The notes under the pieces were generated by a model. That model saw only the letters and a list, made by a program, of their open reading frames with translations. It was not told where the DNA came from and did no database searches. Below are positions 26,301 through 34,531 of a stretch of DNA of 64,000 bases, piece after piece (the first letter of the stretch is position 1; the number at the start of each line of letters is the position of its first letter). The position numbers and the translations under genes were made by a program. Source of the stretch: a virus; IMG/VR virus record IMGVR_UViG_3300032287_003113, positions 1-64,000 of that record, one strand, 5' to 3'.

Positions 26301-27287
26301 TTATGCTTTGATAATTCCGTCGATTAGGCCTGGATAGAAGAAGTCGCGATACTTGTCGTATAGCGGAGCAACAGCTTGTTTGAATTTATCTGTATCTTCT
26401 TTGTTTAGTTCTGTGTAAGTTACGCCAATGTCGCTGTGATCTTTTTTAGCAGCAAACGCTTCAGCTTCCTCAACTGACCACTTGCGTTCTAGGCGACTAG
26501 CGTATTTGCATGCTTCGCTAAACTTGGCTTGTTCATCTTCGCTTAATGTAGCTAAGAATTTGTTGCCAATAATAATACTAGTCAAGAACAAATTGTGTTT
26601 GGTGTTGACCATGTACCTCTTGCTTGTATTCTTGAACTGTGCTAGGTAACGTGGAATAGTTGTTTCGAGAGCATCGGCACCAATGCCTTCTTGTTTGAAA
26701 AAGTCTGGGTCAAGATATAGATCTCGCATTGAAAAAACTTGCGGAATAGCACCAATGGCTTCGCAAGTGTCAACAGTTACAGGATTATTTGTTGTGGCGA
26801 ACCCAATACCGCTTAGACTATCTAAATCGCTGATTGGTTTTTCGCTAACGATACAGCGGAATCCACCTGAATATGTAAACTCCATACCTATAGCTGGACT
26901 TTTGTCTTTTAGGCCGTCTAACATCTTACGACCAATTGGGCCTTCTAGTACACGTTTTGCATGATCGTGATCTTGGAAAATAAACGGCATTTCCAATGCC
27001 AAAAACTCCGGGCTATGCCAACGAGCTAAATCAACAACATGCATTTGACTCATTTGAATATCGCCGGAGTCAATTAACATCATTGGGTCAGCTTTAAAAT
27101 ATAATGATGAATCTCTCATTTTTTTGTCAGGATATTTGTTGCTGTATTCTTTTAAAGTAAAAATTTCTACTTCAAATTTGCCGTCGGTTAATTCGGCAAT
27201 TTTTTCTTTAAATGCTTCGGCTGTGCGTAGGAACAAATTTATAGGTTCGTGTGCGATTAACCAGGTGATTTTTTTCTTTTGATTCAT
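26301..27287 (-). CDS. TRAP-transporter DctP-like solute receptor without signal peptide
   Basis: 328 residues from ATG 27287, preceded by TTGGAGAA. Family motifs: LALEMPFIFQDHDHAKRVLE, GMEFTYSGGFRCIV, and GADALETTIPRY. The N-terminus MNQKKKITWLIAHEPINL goes straight into the mature domain with no signal peptide, and no upstream start is available. Related to the split gene at 40446-41401. With no DctQM permease nearby, transport is doubtful. A cytoplasmic ligand-binding or ligand-withholding role is possible. Confidence 0.85.
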   Translation of the reverse strand: MNQKKKITWLIAHEPINLFLRTAEAFKEKIAELTDGKFEVEIFTLKEYSNKYPDKKMRDSSLYFKADPMMLIDSGDIQMSQMHVVDLARWHSPEFLALEMPFIFQDHDHAKRVLEGPIGRKMLDGLKDKSPAIGMEFTYSGGFRCIVSEKPISDLDSLSGIGFATTNNPVTVDTCEAIGAIPQVFSMRDLYLDPDFFKQEGIGADALETTIPRYLAQFKNTSKRYMVNTKHNLFLTSIIIGNKFLATLSEDEQAKFSEACKYASRLERKWSVEEAEAFAAKKDHSDIGVTYTELNKEDTDKFKQAVAPLYDKYRDFFYPGLIDGIIKA

Positions 27288-27316
27288 GGGATTCTCCAAT
27301 AGGATTTTGTATTATA

Positions 27317-27324
27317 TATTTATA
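27317..27324 (-). promoter_or_regulatory. Late promoter TATAAATA for the DctP-like gene
   Basis: Exact T4 late box 29 bases before ATG 27287, with a ribosome site between. Confidence 0.6.
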
Positions 27325-27340
27325 CTTGCGCCTAGGATTC

Positions 27341-27591
27341 AATAAGTTTGGGCACATTAAAATCTGCTTTTCGACTGTGGACCACAATGCCAACGGGTCG
27401 CTATCCCGCATTAAATGGCTTGCTCTCCCGAGCATTTTTCATGGAATCTCGATCGCTGTTGCTGTTTTAAAATTGCTTGTACCCTCGGGAGTACCCGATT
27501 TAACATGCCATGCCACGGGGCCAATACTACCTACTGCAACAGGACTACCACAAGTATCAGATGGTCGCCACACCATGTGCCCAAACTTATT
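27341..27591. repeat. 17-bp perfect inverted repeat flanking 217 bp without intact genes
   Basis: Left arm 27341-27357 (AATAAGTTTGGGCACAT), right arm 27575-27591 (its exact complement). The enclosed 217 bp holds no full gene. One minus-strand frame reads 45 codons with structural-protein-like composition (GSPVAVGSIGPVAWH) to a stop. The arms could be recombination sites, an old invertible cassette or ends of a decayed insertion. Confidence 0.7.
27440..27581 (-). pseudogene. Possible remnant of a structural gene
   Basis: A frame of about 45 codons (MVWRPSDTCGSPVAVGS, then KSGTPEGTSNFKTA) stays open upstream into the right arm of the inverted repeat but is stopped after EIP. Gly/Thr/Pro-rich wording resembles fibre or capsid decoration proteins. 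Lies in an otherwise empty 340-bp gap. Low certainty. Confidence 0.3.
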
Positions 27592-27624
27592 AACTCGTAT
27601 ACTAGTATACACTATATGTCTATG

Positions 27625-28008
27625 TTATGCAACCCAGCCCTGTCCGGAAATTGCATGGAACCAGGGATAAAATGAGCTGGGGATATCAAACTGCCATGTA
27701 CCTTCCTGATCAATCCATGCTGTTGGTGGCTGTGCCAAATGTTGATATCGTGGTAATACTTCTGTGCCGTTTACCGTTAATAGTTTGATCTCCACTGCAC
27801 CGCCGTTTGCGTCTACCACTGTACATTTTAAGTTTATAGGGCTAAACAAATCTATACTATAGTTAGTGTCTAGGTCCGTTATCAAATGTCCATTGAGACG
27901 CATACGATAATGTATGTTGCCGTGGGCAACTATGACCAATCGTACTTGCAATTGATCCGAGGTTTTAATATCCAATACGTCGGAGAAAGTGTTTATATCT
28001 TGGTGCAT
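27625..28008 (-). CDS. Beta-rich protein coupled to a radical SAM gene
   Basis: 127 residues (MHQDINTFSDVLDIKTSD). Alternating hydrophobic strands (QVRLVIVAHGNIHYRMRLNG, CTVVDANGGAVEIKLL) and an aromatic C-terminus (SFYPWFHAISGQGW). Its first 44 bases overlap the 3' end of the radical SAM gene in another frame. A carbohydrate-binding or jelly-roll fold is possible. It may be the partner or substrate of that enzyme, which is speculation from overlap alone. Confidence 0.5.
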   Translation of the reverse strand: MHQDINTFSDVLDIKTSDQLQVRLVIVAHGNIHYRMRLNGHLITDLDTNYSIDLFSPINLKCTVVDANGGAVEIKLLTVNGTEVLPRYQHLAQPPTAWIDQEGTWQFDIPSSFYPWFHAISGQGWVA

Positions 28009-29260
28009 AATCTAGTATCGTGTTGTTCCTGATTGTTTCAAAACTTTTTAAGAAACTGACTAATTCTTTCAGTGATTCCTCTGCATCTGCAGGCGGGGTG
28101 TATGTTTTAACAAACTCCAGGTACTCAGTGGCCAACTGTGCAATAATCTCGTGACTTAAATCACTTCTGCGAGTATTCACTTGCGGAGTATACGATCCTA
28201 ATCGATCAACCACAGCCTGTAACTTTGCAACGGTTTCTTGTCTGATATCGTCTGGCATCAGTTCCATACGCAAACAACGTGGTTGGTGCAATATGTTACA
28301 GCTCTCGGCGATAATGTTGTGTTCGATCATGAACTCAAAAACTTGGTCCAGTTCGCTGATAGTAAACAAGTTAGGAGTGATACGTAGTTCTAGTTTTAAT
28401 CCGGGATTACGATCACGCAAGGCCACAAACTTGAGAATGTTTGCCAAGATCTGATCAGTAGGTCCTGGATAACGCACATAATCGTTTAATGACGTAACTG
28501 ACTCTATACTGATACCTAGATGAAACTCTTGGAATCTAGGTATCAATTGTTCTATACGTTCATCGTATATTGTGCCGTTGGTAGTTGTGCCAACTATTAG
28601 ATCTTGTCCATCCAAGTGCTCGCAAATGTCGTAGAAGGCTTGATTATATAATGTTTCTCCACCCAGGAAGTGTATGTAACGTATGTATGGAAACGATTTT
28701 AACTCTGCAACAAAGCGATTGACTGTTGCTGAATCTTCAGTCCAAGACTGATACGGCTTGGGTTCAGCAAATAATCGACTATCCAGCTTGTTTAATTTTT
28801 TATAGTCTGCAACAAGACGTGAGCTTGCTGTGGGGTCGCACATGATACAGGCACTATTACAAGTATTACCTAGGTCTATTTGTAAATCTGTTGGAAAATG
28901 TGGGCTGGCACCCGCATGACTGTTGCTGTATTCAAATACAGGCAAGTGTGGGCTAGAACGAAAGGTTAATGGAAACTCTGCAAGACCAATAGCACTTTTG
29001 TTTAGTTGTCTAACACGACCCGAAAGTTTTCCAAACTGATCTTGGTAGTAACAAGGCTCACACTCTTTGGGTTTGTTGCCGGCTAATAGTTGTTGACGCA
29101 GGTCTCTCATGGGCCCACTGTTGTAAAAATCCATCAGCGAAGTTGTGCGTATGTTGAAGTCGGTAGCACCGTTTTTGCTCCAGCGACACACATCATAACT
29201 ACCATCGTAAGTTAATCTAATGTGGAACCAGGGACTTGAACAGAATGTGTTTTTTAACAT
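27965..29260 (-). CDS. Radical SAM protein with N-terminal twitch-like domain
   Basis: 431 residues. Begins MLKNTFCSSPWFHIRLTYDG, with KECEPCYYQDQ at about residue 66: Cys pattern of a displaced SPASM/twitch auxiliary cluster. The core has DLGNTCNSACIMCDPTASS (CxxxCxxC) and YIHFLGGETLYN (GGE). The C-terminal 100 residues are helical. Members of this layout are common in uncultivated aquatic phages and have no known substrate. Five other radical SAM proteins are encoded in the window. Confidence 0.85.
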   Translation of the reverse strand: MLKNTFCSSPWFHIRLTYDGSYDVCRWSKNGATDFNIRTTSLMDFYNSGPMRDLRQQLLAGNKPKECEPCYYQDQFGKLSGRVRQLNKSAIGLAEFPLTFRSSPHLPVFEYSNSHAGASPHFPTDLQIDLGNTCNSACIMCDPTASSRLVADYKKLNKLDSRLFAEPKPYQSWTEDSATVNRFVAELKSFPYIRYIHFLGGETLYNQAFYDICEHLDGQDLIVGTTTNGTIYDERIEQLIPRFQEFHLGISIESVTSLNDYVRYPGPTDQILANILKFVALRDRNPGLKLELRITPNLFTISELDQVFEFMIEHNIIAESCNILHQPRCLRMELMPDDIRQETVAKLQAVVDRLGSYTPQVNTRRSDLSHEIIAQLATEYLEFVKTYTPPADAEESLKELVSFLKSFETIRNNTILDYAPRYKHFLRRIGY

Positions 29261-29275
29261 ATATTTGGCGGAGAG

Positions 29276-29355
29276 TCAGGGATTCGAACCCTGGATAATA
29301 TTGCTACTATGCCGGTTTAGTAGACCGGTGCCTTCAGCCGCTCGGCCAACTCTCC
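29276..29355 (-). tRNA. tRNA-Ser with unusual ACU anticodon
   Basis: Acceptor GGAGAGT / ACTCTCC, discriminator G, encoded CCA. Type II with a long variable arm. D arm GCC...GGC. Anticodon stem CCGGT / ACCGG encloses CTACTAA, so the anticodon reads ACU (codon AGU) where GCU is the normal form. Confidence 0.85.
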
Positions 29356-29362
29356 ATAAATA
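29355..29362 (+). promoter_or_regulatory. Late promoter CATAAATA
   Basis: 20 bases before ATG 29383, abutting the 5' end of the divergent tRNA-Ser. Confidence 0.5.
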
Positions 29363-29382
29363 CTTTTTTATAAAGGCAAAAC

Positions 29383-29658
29383 ATGAAAAAATTAATATTT
29401 CTATTGGCAACATTCTTTTATGTTTCTGCCATGGCTTTTACTACTCAAAAACCTGTTGACTGTTTTGGAACACCTGAAGTTACCAAAATGCTACGAGAAG
29501 AATTCAACGAAGTCATCATATTTGACAGTATCAACAACCTGACCGGCAAAAGCAGAATTTCTTTGTTTGTAAATTCTAAAACTGGAACATGGACCTTGGT
29601 TGAATACGACAACGACAATGCCTGCATTTTAGGTGCTGGTCAAAGTCGTTCCACCTGA
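29383..29658 (+). CDS. Small exported protein
   Basis: 91 residues. Signal peptide MKKLIFLLATFFYVSAMA, then a short domain with two Cys (VDCFGTPEV and DNACILGAG) that could pair. GTWTLVEYDNDNACILGAGQ is a wording shared by small exported proteins in bacteria and phages. Probably periplasmic, of unknown role. The 3' end overlaps the convergent dCMP deaminase gene by 19 bases. A ribosome site (AAAGG) precedes the ATG. Confidence 0.75.
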   Translation: MKKLIFLLATFFYVSAMAFTTQKPVDCFGTPEVTKMLREEFNEVIIFDSINNLTGKSRISLFVNSKTGTWTLVEYDNDNACILGAGQSRST

Positions 29659-30080
29659 CTGACTTCCACGCCCGACTTAGTTAAAAAATCAACGCCGGTG
29701 GTATCTCTGTAGGCTGTGCCAAACCACACCCGAGCTATACCACTTTGATATATCAGTTTGGCACAGTCTAAGCAAGGGCTGTGAGTAACAAATAGATCAG
29801 CACCATGCCCAGACTCATTGCTACGTGCCAGTTTTGCGATAGCATTTGTTTCAGCATGGAGAACTTCTGGTTTGGTTTTAAGTTCATGATGTCCATCCTC
29901 TCTAAGTTCTATTATTTCTTCGCAGTCATTGTCCCAACCGGCGGGCATGCCATTATAACCAATACTGATGATCCTATCATCCTTGACCACAATAGCACCC
30001 ACATGCAATCTACGAGCGTGACTGAGTTCAGCAAATGTTCTTGCTGTTTGCATGTAGGCTTGTACTAACTTGTCTTTCAT
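29640..30080 (-). CDS. dCMP deaminase
   Basis: 146 residues. Zinc site VLHAETNAIAKLA (HAE) and THSPCLDCAKLIYQSGI (PCxxC), with SIGYNGMPAGWDNDCEE upstream, which is the deoxycytidylate deaminase pattern. Produces dUMP for dTMP synthesis, a standard T4-phage nucleotide function. Shorter than T4 Cd (193). ATG overlaps the stop of the omega-like gene as ATGA. Confidence 0.92.
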   Translation of the reverse strand: MKDKLVQAYMQTARTFAELSHARRLHVGAIVVKDDRIISIGYNGMPAGWDNDCEEIIELREDGHHELKTKPEVLHAETNAIAKLARSNESGHGADLFVTHSPCLDCAKLIYQSGIARVWFGTAYRDTTGVDFLTKSGVEVSQVERL

Positions 30081-30295
30081 TTTACCTTGGCCAGATAATC
30101 GACTACATTTAAGTGGCCTTTTTGTGCTTCCAACAATGCGTCCACTGCTGTGACATGAGCTCCGGATTCTCTAGCACGGATTTTAAGTTCACGCACCCGC
30201 TGGGCGGCTGCAACAACTAGGTCAAACCGGCCAACACCTGTTTTGTCAATACATTTTTCAACATCTACTTCTGATGCACGAGTTTCTTTTCTCAT
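30077..30295 (-). CDS. rpoZ: RNA polymerase omega subunit homologue
   Basis: 72 residues. VDVEKCIDKTGVGRFDLVVA then AAQRVRELK is the omega core (host form: VEDCLDKV...NRFELVLLAAKRARQL). The C-terminal part (TAVDALLEAQKGHLNVVDYL) matches the second helix region. A phage copy could bind host RNA polymerase in place of RpoZ and help switch promoter use or replace an omega lost in infection. Coupled to dCMP deaminase. Confidence 0.75.
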   Translation of the reverse strand: MRKETRASEVDVEKCIDKTGVGRFDLVVAAAQRVRELKIRARESGAHVTAVDALLEAQKGHLNVVDYLAKVK

Positions 30296-30303
30296 TTTTT
30301 GCC

Positions 30304-31383
30304 TTAGTTTAAAAAATAATCATTTAGAATGGTTGTGTCTACTTTAAAGTTCTCTTTTATTATAACACGTTTATCTATATCTTGCAAGATCTTTATCAGA
30401 TTACCGTAAGCTGAGTTAGCCACTTTTTGGAAGTGTAGTCTATTATGGTAGCTTGGTGCAGGATTGCCTGCTGTGAGCAAACTCTTAACTAGATGGTCTG
30501 CACGTTCTTGTGGATATGGTACACTATCGTAGGTTTCATCTATAGTATCGCCGAAGGTTTCAAATCCTAACTCTCGGATCTTGGCCAGGCTATGTTGTCC
30601 ACCGTAGACCACAAACGGGTGACCTAGCATTAGACTCTTGTAGGTCTTTTCGGTTGGGAACCATTCGTTCTGTGTGGTTTCACTGGCTATGCTTATCGTG
30701 GTATTGTAGTAGTGACTAGGATAGTAGGCATAGAAACGAAAGTCCGGATGTACAAATGGATCAGGCCAATCTTGATCTGGTCCAAAGCCGTCTGCACTTT
30801 TACCTGACCTATGACTCCATATACTGGCATCAAGTAGCCCGGCTGTTTTAAATAATTCAAAGAATCGTTCTCTATTGGTGCGCCATTCTCCATTTAAGAA
30901 CAGGAACCGGTGCGTCTTTACTGCTGTGTCAATTTGATTGCATGTGTACTCTAATCTGGCACGATTAAACTCATTGTTGATAATCCACGCAAAGAACTCG
31001 GGCATGTTATAGTTCTTTGCATAACCGTCAATATCCCAATCGCCACACTTGATTAAGTATCCATCAATATTTTTTGCTTGCAGTTGCTCTGCGGTTGGGC
31101 AAAAACTTGCCGATAAGGTTGCATAGCTTTCACTTGGATAATAAAATACAATCTTGTTGTTGTGTCCTGCGGCACGATCAATTATGGCTTGAGCAATATC
31201 GTGTCCGGGATCACCACAGGCTGTCTCCATAACAAAGCAGTCTGTGACAATGGTAGCACCGTCAGGTATTGCACTCACATCAGACTCCACGTAATCCACA
31301 CCGTGCAGAGACAGAGTAGCACGTAATAAATCCGCTTGTTTTTCGGCTGGACGTTTGAGTGGATGTAATATTAGATATAACAT
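30304..31383 (-). CDS. Glycosyltransferase-like protein, phage paralogue family member 1
   Basis: 359 residues. The C-terminal third carries WFPTEKTYKSLMLGHPFVVY, then GGQHSLAKIRELGFETF and IDETYDS, the nucleotide-sugar-binding half of fucosyltransferase/exostosin-like GT-B enzymes (E-K-x-x-x-P). The N-terminal half is a degenerate Rossmann domain. Two further members lie at 56821-57822 and 58549-59577. Acceptor unknown. Eight bases separate it from the omega-like gene. Confidence 0.6.
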   Translation of the reverse strand: MLYLILHPLKRPAEKQADLLRATLSLHGVDYVESDVSAIPDGATIVTDCFVMETACGDPGHDIAQAIIDRAAGHNNKIVFYYPSESYATLSASFCPTAEQLQAKNIDGYLIKCGDWDIDGYAKNYNMPEFFAWIINNEFNRARLEYTCNQIDTAVKTHRFLFLNGEWRTNRERFFELFKTAGLLDASIWSHRSGKSADGFGPDQDWPDPFVHPDFRFYAYYPSHYYNTTISIASETTQNEWFPTEKTYKSLMLGHPFVVYGGQHSLAKIRELGFETFGDTIDETYDSVPYPQERADHLVKSLLTAGNPAPSYHNRLHFQKVANSAYGNLIKILQDIDKRVIIKENFKVDTTILNDYFLN

Positions 31384-31391
31384 GGATTTTT

Positions 31392-31399
31392 CATAAATA
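31392..31399 (+). promoter_or_regulatory. Late promoter CATAAATA
   Basis: 33 bases before ATG 31433 of the oxygenase-like gene, in the short divergent gap. Confidence 0.5.
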
Positions 31400-31432
31400 T
31401 TTAATCAAACATTCCCCGTTGGAAAATATTAT

Positions 31433-32062
31433 ATGAAAAATCTTGTCTACTATCCAGATTTGCCCTCAATTCCTGAACACCTGTTGGTTGATGTTGAAAA
31501 AATAGTGTTAGAACGTATTGCCAATGATCCGCCACATCCAAATCCGTTGTGTCAAAGAGAAATGGCTGTTTCTCGCGGTGAAGAAAAAATTGTAGGTGGG
31601 CGATATCGCGGAGACGAAGCAGATGAACCACTACAATCTTGGGTTAGAGAAAATATTGGTGATGATCTAGCACCAAAAGCACGAGTACGGATTGCCAGCC
31701 ACGGGGAACAAGGAAATTTAAGTGTTCCACACAGTGATGCTTCTAGAGATTGGAGTCTGTTATATCTTGTCAATTTAGGTGGTGACAACGTGGAAACAAT
31801 TTTTTGGCAAGAAAAAAATCAACCAGTGAGACGACCAAATGCAACTTTTCCTCCTAGCTATGATGATTTGATTGAACTAGAACGTGTGACATTCCCTAGT
31901 CATACTTGGGTCATGCTTGACTCATTGGTTTTACACAGCATAGAAAACATGGAAAGTTTGCGTATAGCAGTACAGGTAGGATTCAAAGACGGTAGCACAA
32001 CTCTACAAAAAATTTGGCCTGAAAGAGATTGGTCTGAACTACAAGTGCCATATTCTAATTAA
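31433..32062 (+). CDS. 2-oxoglutarate/Fe(II) oxygenase-like protein
   Basis: 209 residues. VPHSDASRDWSLLYLVNLGG contains an HxD iron-binding pair, and MLDSLVLHSIENMESLRIAV supplies the distal His and the Arg for 2-oxoglutarate. This spacing is typical of the double-stranded beta-helix hydroxylases. Convergent with the next leftward operon, two bases apart. Substrate unknown. Weak overall similarity makes cupin an alternative. Confidence 0.6.
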   Translation: MKNLVYYPDLPSIPEHLLVDVEKIVLERIANDPPHPNPLCQREMAVSRGEEKIVGGRYRGDEADEPLQSWVRENIGDDLAPKARVRIASHGEQGNLSVPHSDASRDWSLLYLVNLGGDNVETIFWQEKNQPVRRPNATFPPSYDDLIELERVTFPSHTWVMLDSLVLHSIENMESLRIAVQVGFKDGSTTLQKIWPERDWSELQVPYSN

Positions 32063-32064
32063 TT

Positions 32065-32286
32065 TTAAACAGCACCATTCTTTATTGTCAATAACATAGT
32101 TTCGTAGCTGGCATTAAATGCATGAATTGTTGTTGAGCAACAGGCCAAATAAGTTTGATTTTTTATTTCTTGACTGTTGCTAGCCACAAAACAATGTTGT
32201 CCAAACGCCGCAGGATAAAATTGCACAGTTGAATTTGTTTCAATATCAAATTTAATTGTTTGTCCAGGTTCCAGTATCAACTCCAT
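32065..32286 (-). CDS. Small beta-rich protein (cupin-like?)
   Basis: 73 residues from ATG 32286 (MELILEPGQTIKFDIETNST), overlapping the upstream oxygenase gene by 10 bases. The pattern EPGQTIKFDI and a Cys-rich middle (YLACCSTTIHAF) suggest a mini-barrel, but no metal site is complete. Unknown. Confidence 0.45.
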   Translation of the reverse strand: MELILEPGQTIKFDIETNSTVQFYPAAFGQHCFVASNSQEIKNQTYLACCSTTIHAFNASYETMLLTIKNGAV

Positions 32287-33008
32287 ATTTTGCACCCTAG
32301 ATGTTGATTTTTTTGTGCATCAAAATTCATAATAAGAGTGTATCGTGGAAGATTGCTAAGATTGGCAGTATGATGCGGAATCCCCCAATCCCAGGTAAAC
32401 GCTTGCCCTTGTTTCCAAAAGCCAAAATTATGATTTCCAATGATAAAATATTGTCCGGGAACATGGTCTTCTAAAAATACTACCAACCTACGTTCTCCAG
32501 GATCTCGATAAGGATCTGTTTGATCTGTTGTGTTATTGTAAACATGATCTATGTGGTCCATGGTAACATCGCCTGGACGTTGGATAGCTACACGTAACAT
32601 AACATTGAGCATGTGATTACCGTGACTTTTTATAATCTTGACTCCCAATTGCTGTTCAACTGTGGCAACAATGTCAGGGCACTGGTCTGTGTCAATATAA
32701 TGACTGGTAAACCAAGGACGGCTTTTATCAAATATTTTACCTGTCAAATCCGGCAATGCTTTATCAAAGTCTGCTTGTAAAATTGGATTGTTAAATTTTT
32801 TAGAAGAGTCTGAATAAAAATTTCCATCAAATGTCTTTGATCTTGTTGATTTCGTTTTTAACTCCAACAGAGCCTGACAAACATCTGCTGACAAAGTACG
32901 ATCAATGTGTATATAGTCTGATCCATGTTGCGATGGCTTATTGATATCGAAATGCCAATGTCCTTTGTTAAAATGCACAATTGATCTTGGTGTAAGTTTA
33001 ACGGTCAT
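32277..33008 (-). CDS. 2-oxoglutarate/Fe(II)-dependent oxygenase
   Basis: 243 residues. VTMDHIDHVYNN holds the HxD pair, TWDWGIPHHTANLSNLPRYT holds the distal His and the 2-oxoglutarate Arg, and RRLVVFLEDHVPGQYF lies between as in aspartyl/asparaginyl hydroxylase-type enzymes. Located between the Bug receptor (33012) and the small beta-rich ORF. Could hydroxylate a protein, peptide or sugar. One of two oxygenases in 2 kb. Confidence 0.75.
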   Translation of the reverse strand: MTVKLTPRSIVHFNKGHWHFDINKPSQHGSDYIHIDRTLSADVCQALLELKTKSTRSKTFDGNFYSDSSKKFNNPILQADFDKALPDLTGKIFDKSRPWFTSHYIDTDQCPDIVATVEQQLGVKIIKSHGNHMLNVMLRVAIQRPGDVTMDHIDHVYNNTTDQTDPYRDPGERRLVVFLEDHVPGQYFIIGNHNFGFWKQGQAFTWDWGIPHHTANLSNLPRYTLIMNFDAQKNQHLGCKIWS

Positions 33009-33011
33009 GAT

Positions 33012-33959
33012 TTATTTTTGACCCAATGGTAGCCAAATTTTTCTTAGACGTTCTATGTGTCGATTAAATCCTGCAGTGGTTGTTTCGTCTGGATTTGAAA
33101 AAATAAAATTTTCATTATGATAGAGTTTTACTTCATCAGTTTCTAATGCCCGGCTAAACGTTGTTTGATACCAAGACACAATTTCAGGCGGTGTACCAGG
33201 AGGCAACATCAGTGCCCATGCTGCAAAAATATCAATGCCTTTTCCTTTGATCCTCAATGGTTCTACCATTGGTAGTTTGGCCAGTTTTTTATCTCCAGTA
33301 ATAGCAATAATTTTTACTTTACCAGCTTCTATCAACGGACGGGCAACACTAATTGGCATGATGCCAAATTCAATATTAGATTCCGATGCTACACCGGTCA
33401 CAGCTTGCAACGGACCTTGAAAGTTTACATGGCCGACTAAATTTTTATTTGCTTCTCCGTTGAGTATAATATATTCAAGCGCCAAGCGATGTACTGGACT
33501 ACCTACTGCAACATTAACTGGTTTTCCAGGACTTTTTATATATGATAAAAATTCAACAGGTGTATTTACACGACTACCGGGGTGTGCCACTATCGCTAAT
33601 GGACTTTTTGCCATGCCCATCACATTGGTAAAACTGTTGTATTCCCAACGCTTCAGATCTTTTTGCCAGATATCATTGCCTATGTAGGTTGCAAAATAAC
33701 TGGGAACACTGATGGTGTATCCATCAGGTGCAGCTTCATACAATGCATTACTGGCCAACACAGTATCTGCACCAGGTTTGTGTTCTATTATATATTGAAA
33801 GGTTGGATGACTTTTCTGTACTTGCGTGGCCAGCAATCGAAACTGAATTTCGTTGCCGCTGCCGGGAGCGAATCCAATTATTACTCTCACGGGTTTGGTG
33901 GGTTCCCATGCCCAGGCCATGATAGGAACCATAAGAAAAACAAACAATAATTTTTTCAT
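33012..33959 (-). CDS. Bug/TctC-type periplasmic solute receptor
   Basis: 315 residues. Signal peptide MKKLLFVFLMVPIMAWA, then EPTKPVRVIIGFAPGSGNEI, the Bug hallmark (xxxxPGG-like loop), YIIEHKPGADTVLASNAL, and VAVGSPVHRLALE. Bug proteins bind carboxylates or amides for tripartite tricarboxylate transporters and are numerous in Burkholderiales. No TctA/TctB permease is encoded here, so it would have to serve a host system, act as a sensor, or sequester ligand. Confidence 0.9.
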   Translation of the reverse strand: MKKLLFVFLMVPIMAWAWEPTKPVRVIIGFAPGSGNEIQFRLLATQVQKSHPTFQYIIEHKPGADTVLASNALYEAAPDGYTISVPSYFATYIGNDIWQKDLKRWEYNSFTNVMGMAKSPLAIVAHPGSRVNTPVEFLSYIKSPGKPVNVAVGSPVHRLALEYIILNGEANKNLVGHVNFQGPLQAVTGVASESNIEFGIMPISVARPLIEAGKVKIIAITGDKKLAKLPMVEPLRIKGKGIDIFAAWALMLPPGTPPEIVSWYQTTFSRALETDEVKLYHNENFIFSNPDETTTAGFNRHIERLRKIWLPLGQK

Positions 33960-33981
33960 TTTTTCTCCGATTAATTGATTT

Positions 33982-34530
33982 TTACAACAAAAACAAATTT
34001 GATATTTCAGTCGGTAACCAAGGTGTGTTCATACGTTCTGGATGCCAAACTACACCTGCAATACGTTGATCGATCCAAGCTTCGCAGTGACCACTGCTGT
34101 CATACACTAGTCCAGTTGCAGTTGAATGTAGTTGTGCAATAGCCTGGGTGTGATACGAATTTACTGTGTGTTCTTGTCCAAAATATTCAACGGCGTGTTC
34201 TGTGTCCATGTGACCTTCACATGCATTAACCTGTCCGCCCAGTGCATCTGTAAGTAAAAATGCGCCATGACAAACTCCCAAAATTGGTTTCTGTTGTTTC
34301 ATCACAGCAGTGGCCAATTTAAATTCAACAGTTCGTCTGATTGCACTATCGTCACCGCCGGTGATAATCAAACAGTCGTGACCGTCGGCTAATTGTTCAA
34401 AATCTTGATCGAGTCTATTGGGAATAAAAGAAAGCGTGTGATTTTTTAAATAACGATACCAACCGTGTTCTATGCTATCGTATGCCCTACCTTTGTGATA
34501 CAGAACTCTTTGTGTAAGAGCTATCTTCAA
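33982..34530 (-). CDS. Class I glutamine amidotransferase-like protein
   Basis: 182 residues. LIITGGDDSAIRRTVE, nucleophile PILGVCHGAFLLTDALGG, and catalytic IAGVVWHPERMNT (His-Pro-Glu) give the complete Cys-His-Glu triad of the gamma-glutamyl hydrolase/C26 type. Could release ammonia for an amidation reaction. PP-loop proteins lie 1.4-4 kb to the right, which makes an amidotransferase pairing possible but unproven. Two bases after the diiron gene. Confidence 0.85.
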   Translation of the reverse strand: MKIALTQRVLYHKGRAYDSIEHGWYRYLKNHTLSFIPNRLDQDFEQLADGHDCLIITGGDDSAIRRTVEFKLATAVMKQQKPILGVCHGAFLLTDALGGQVNACEGHMDTEHAVEYFGQEHTVNSYHTQAIAQLHSTATGLVYDSSGHCEAWIDQRIAGVVWHPERMNTPWLPTEISNLFLL

Positions 34531-34531
34531 A

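Noticed and set aside
27326-27670. 114-codon plus-strand ORF in the 27.3-27.6 kb gap
   Set aside because: Crosses the inverted repeat and overlaps the 3' end of a minus-strand gene; no ribosome site and no recognisable protein pattern.
29222-29250. T-loop-like GGGACTTGAAC at the start of a radical SAM gene
   Set aside because: No acceptor or anticodon stem can be formed and the bases encode the conserved N-terminal CSSPWFH.
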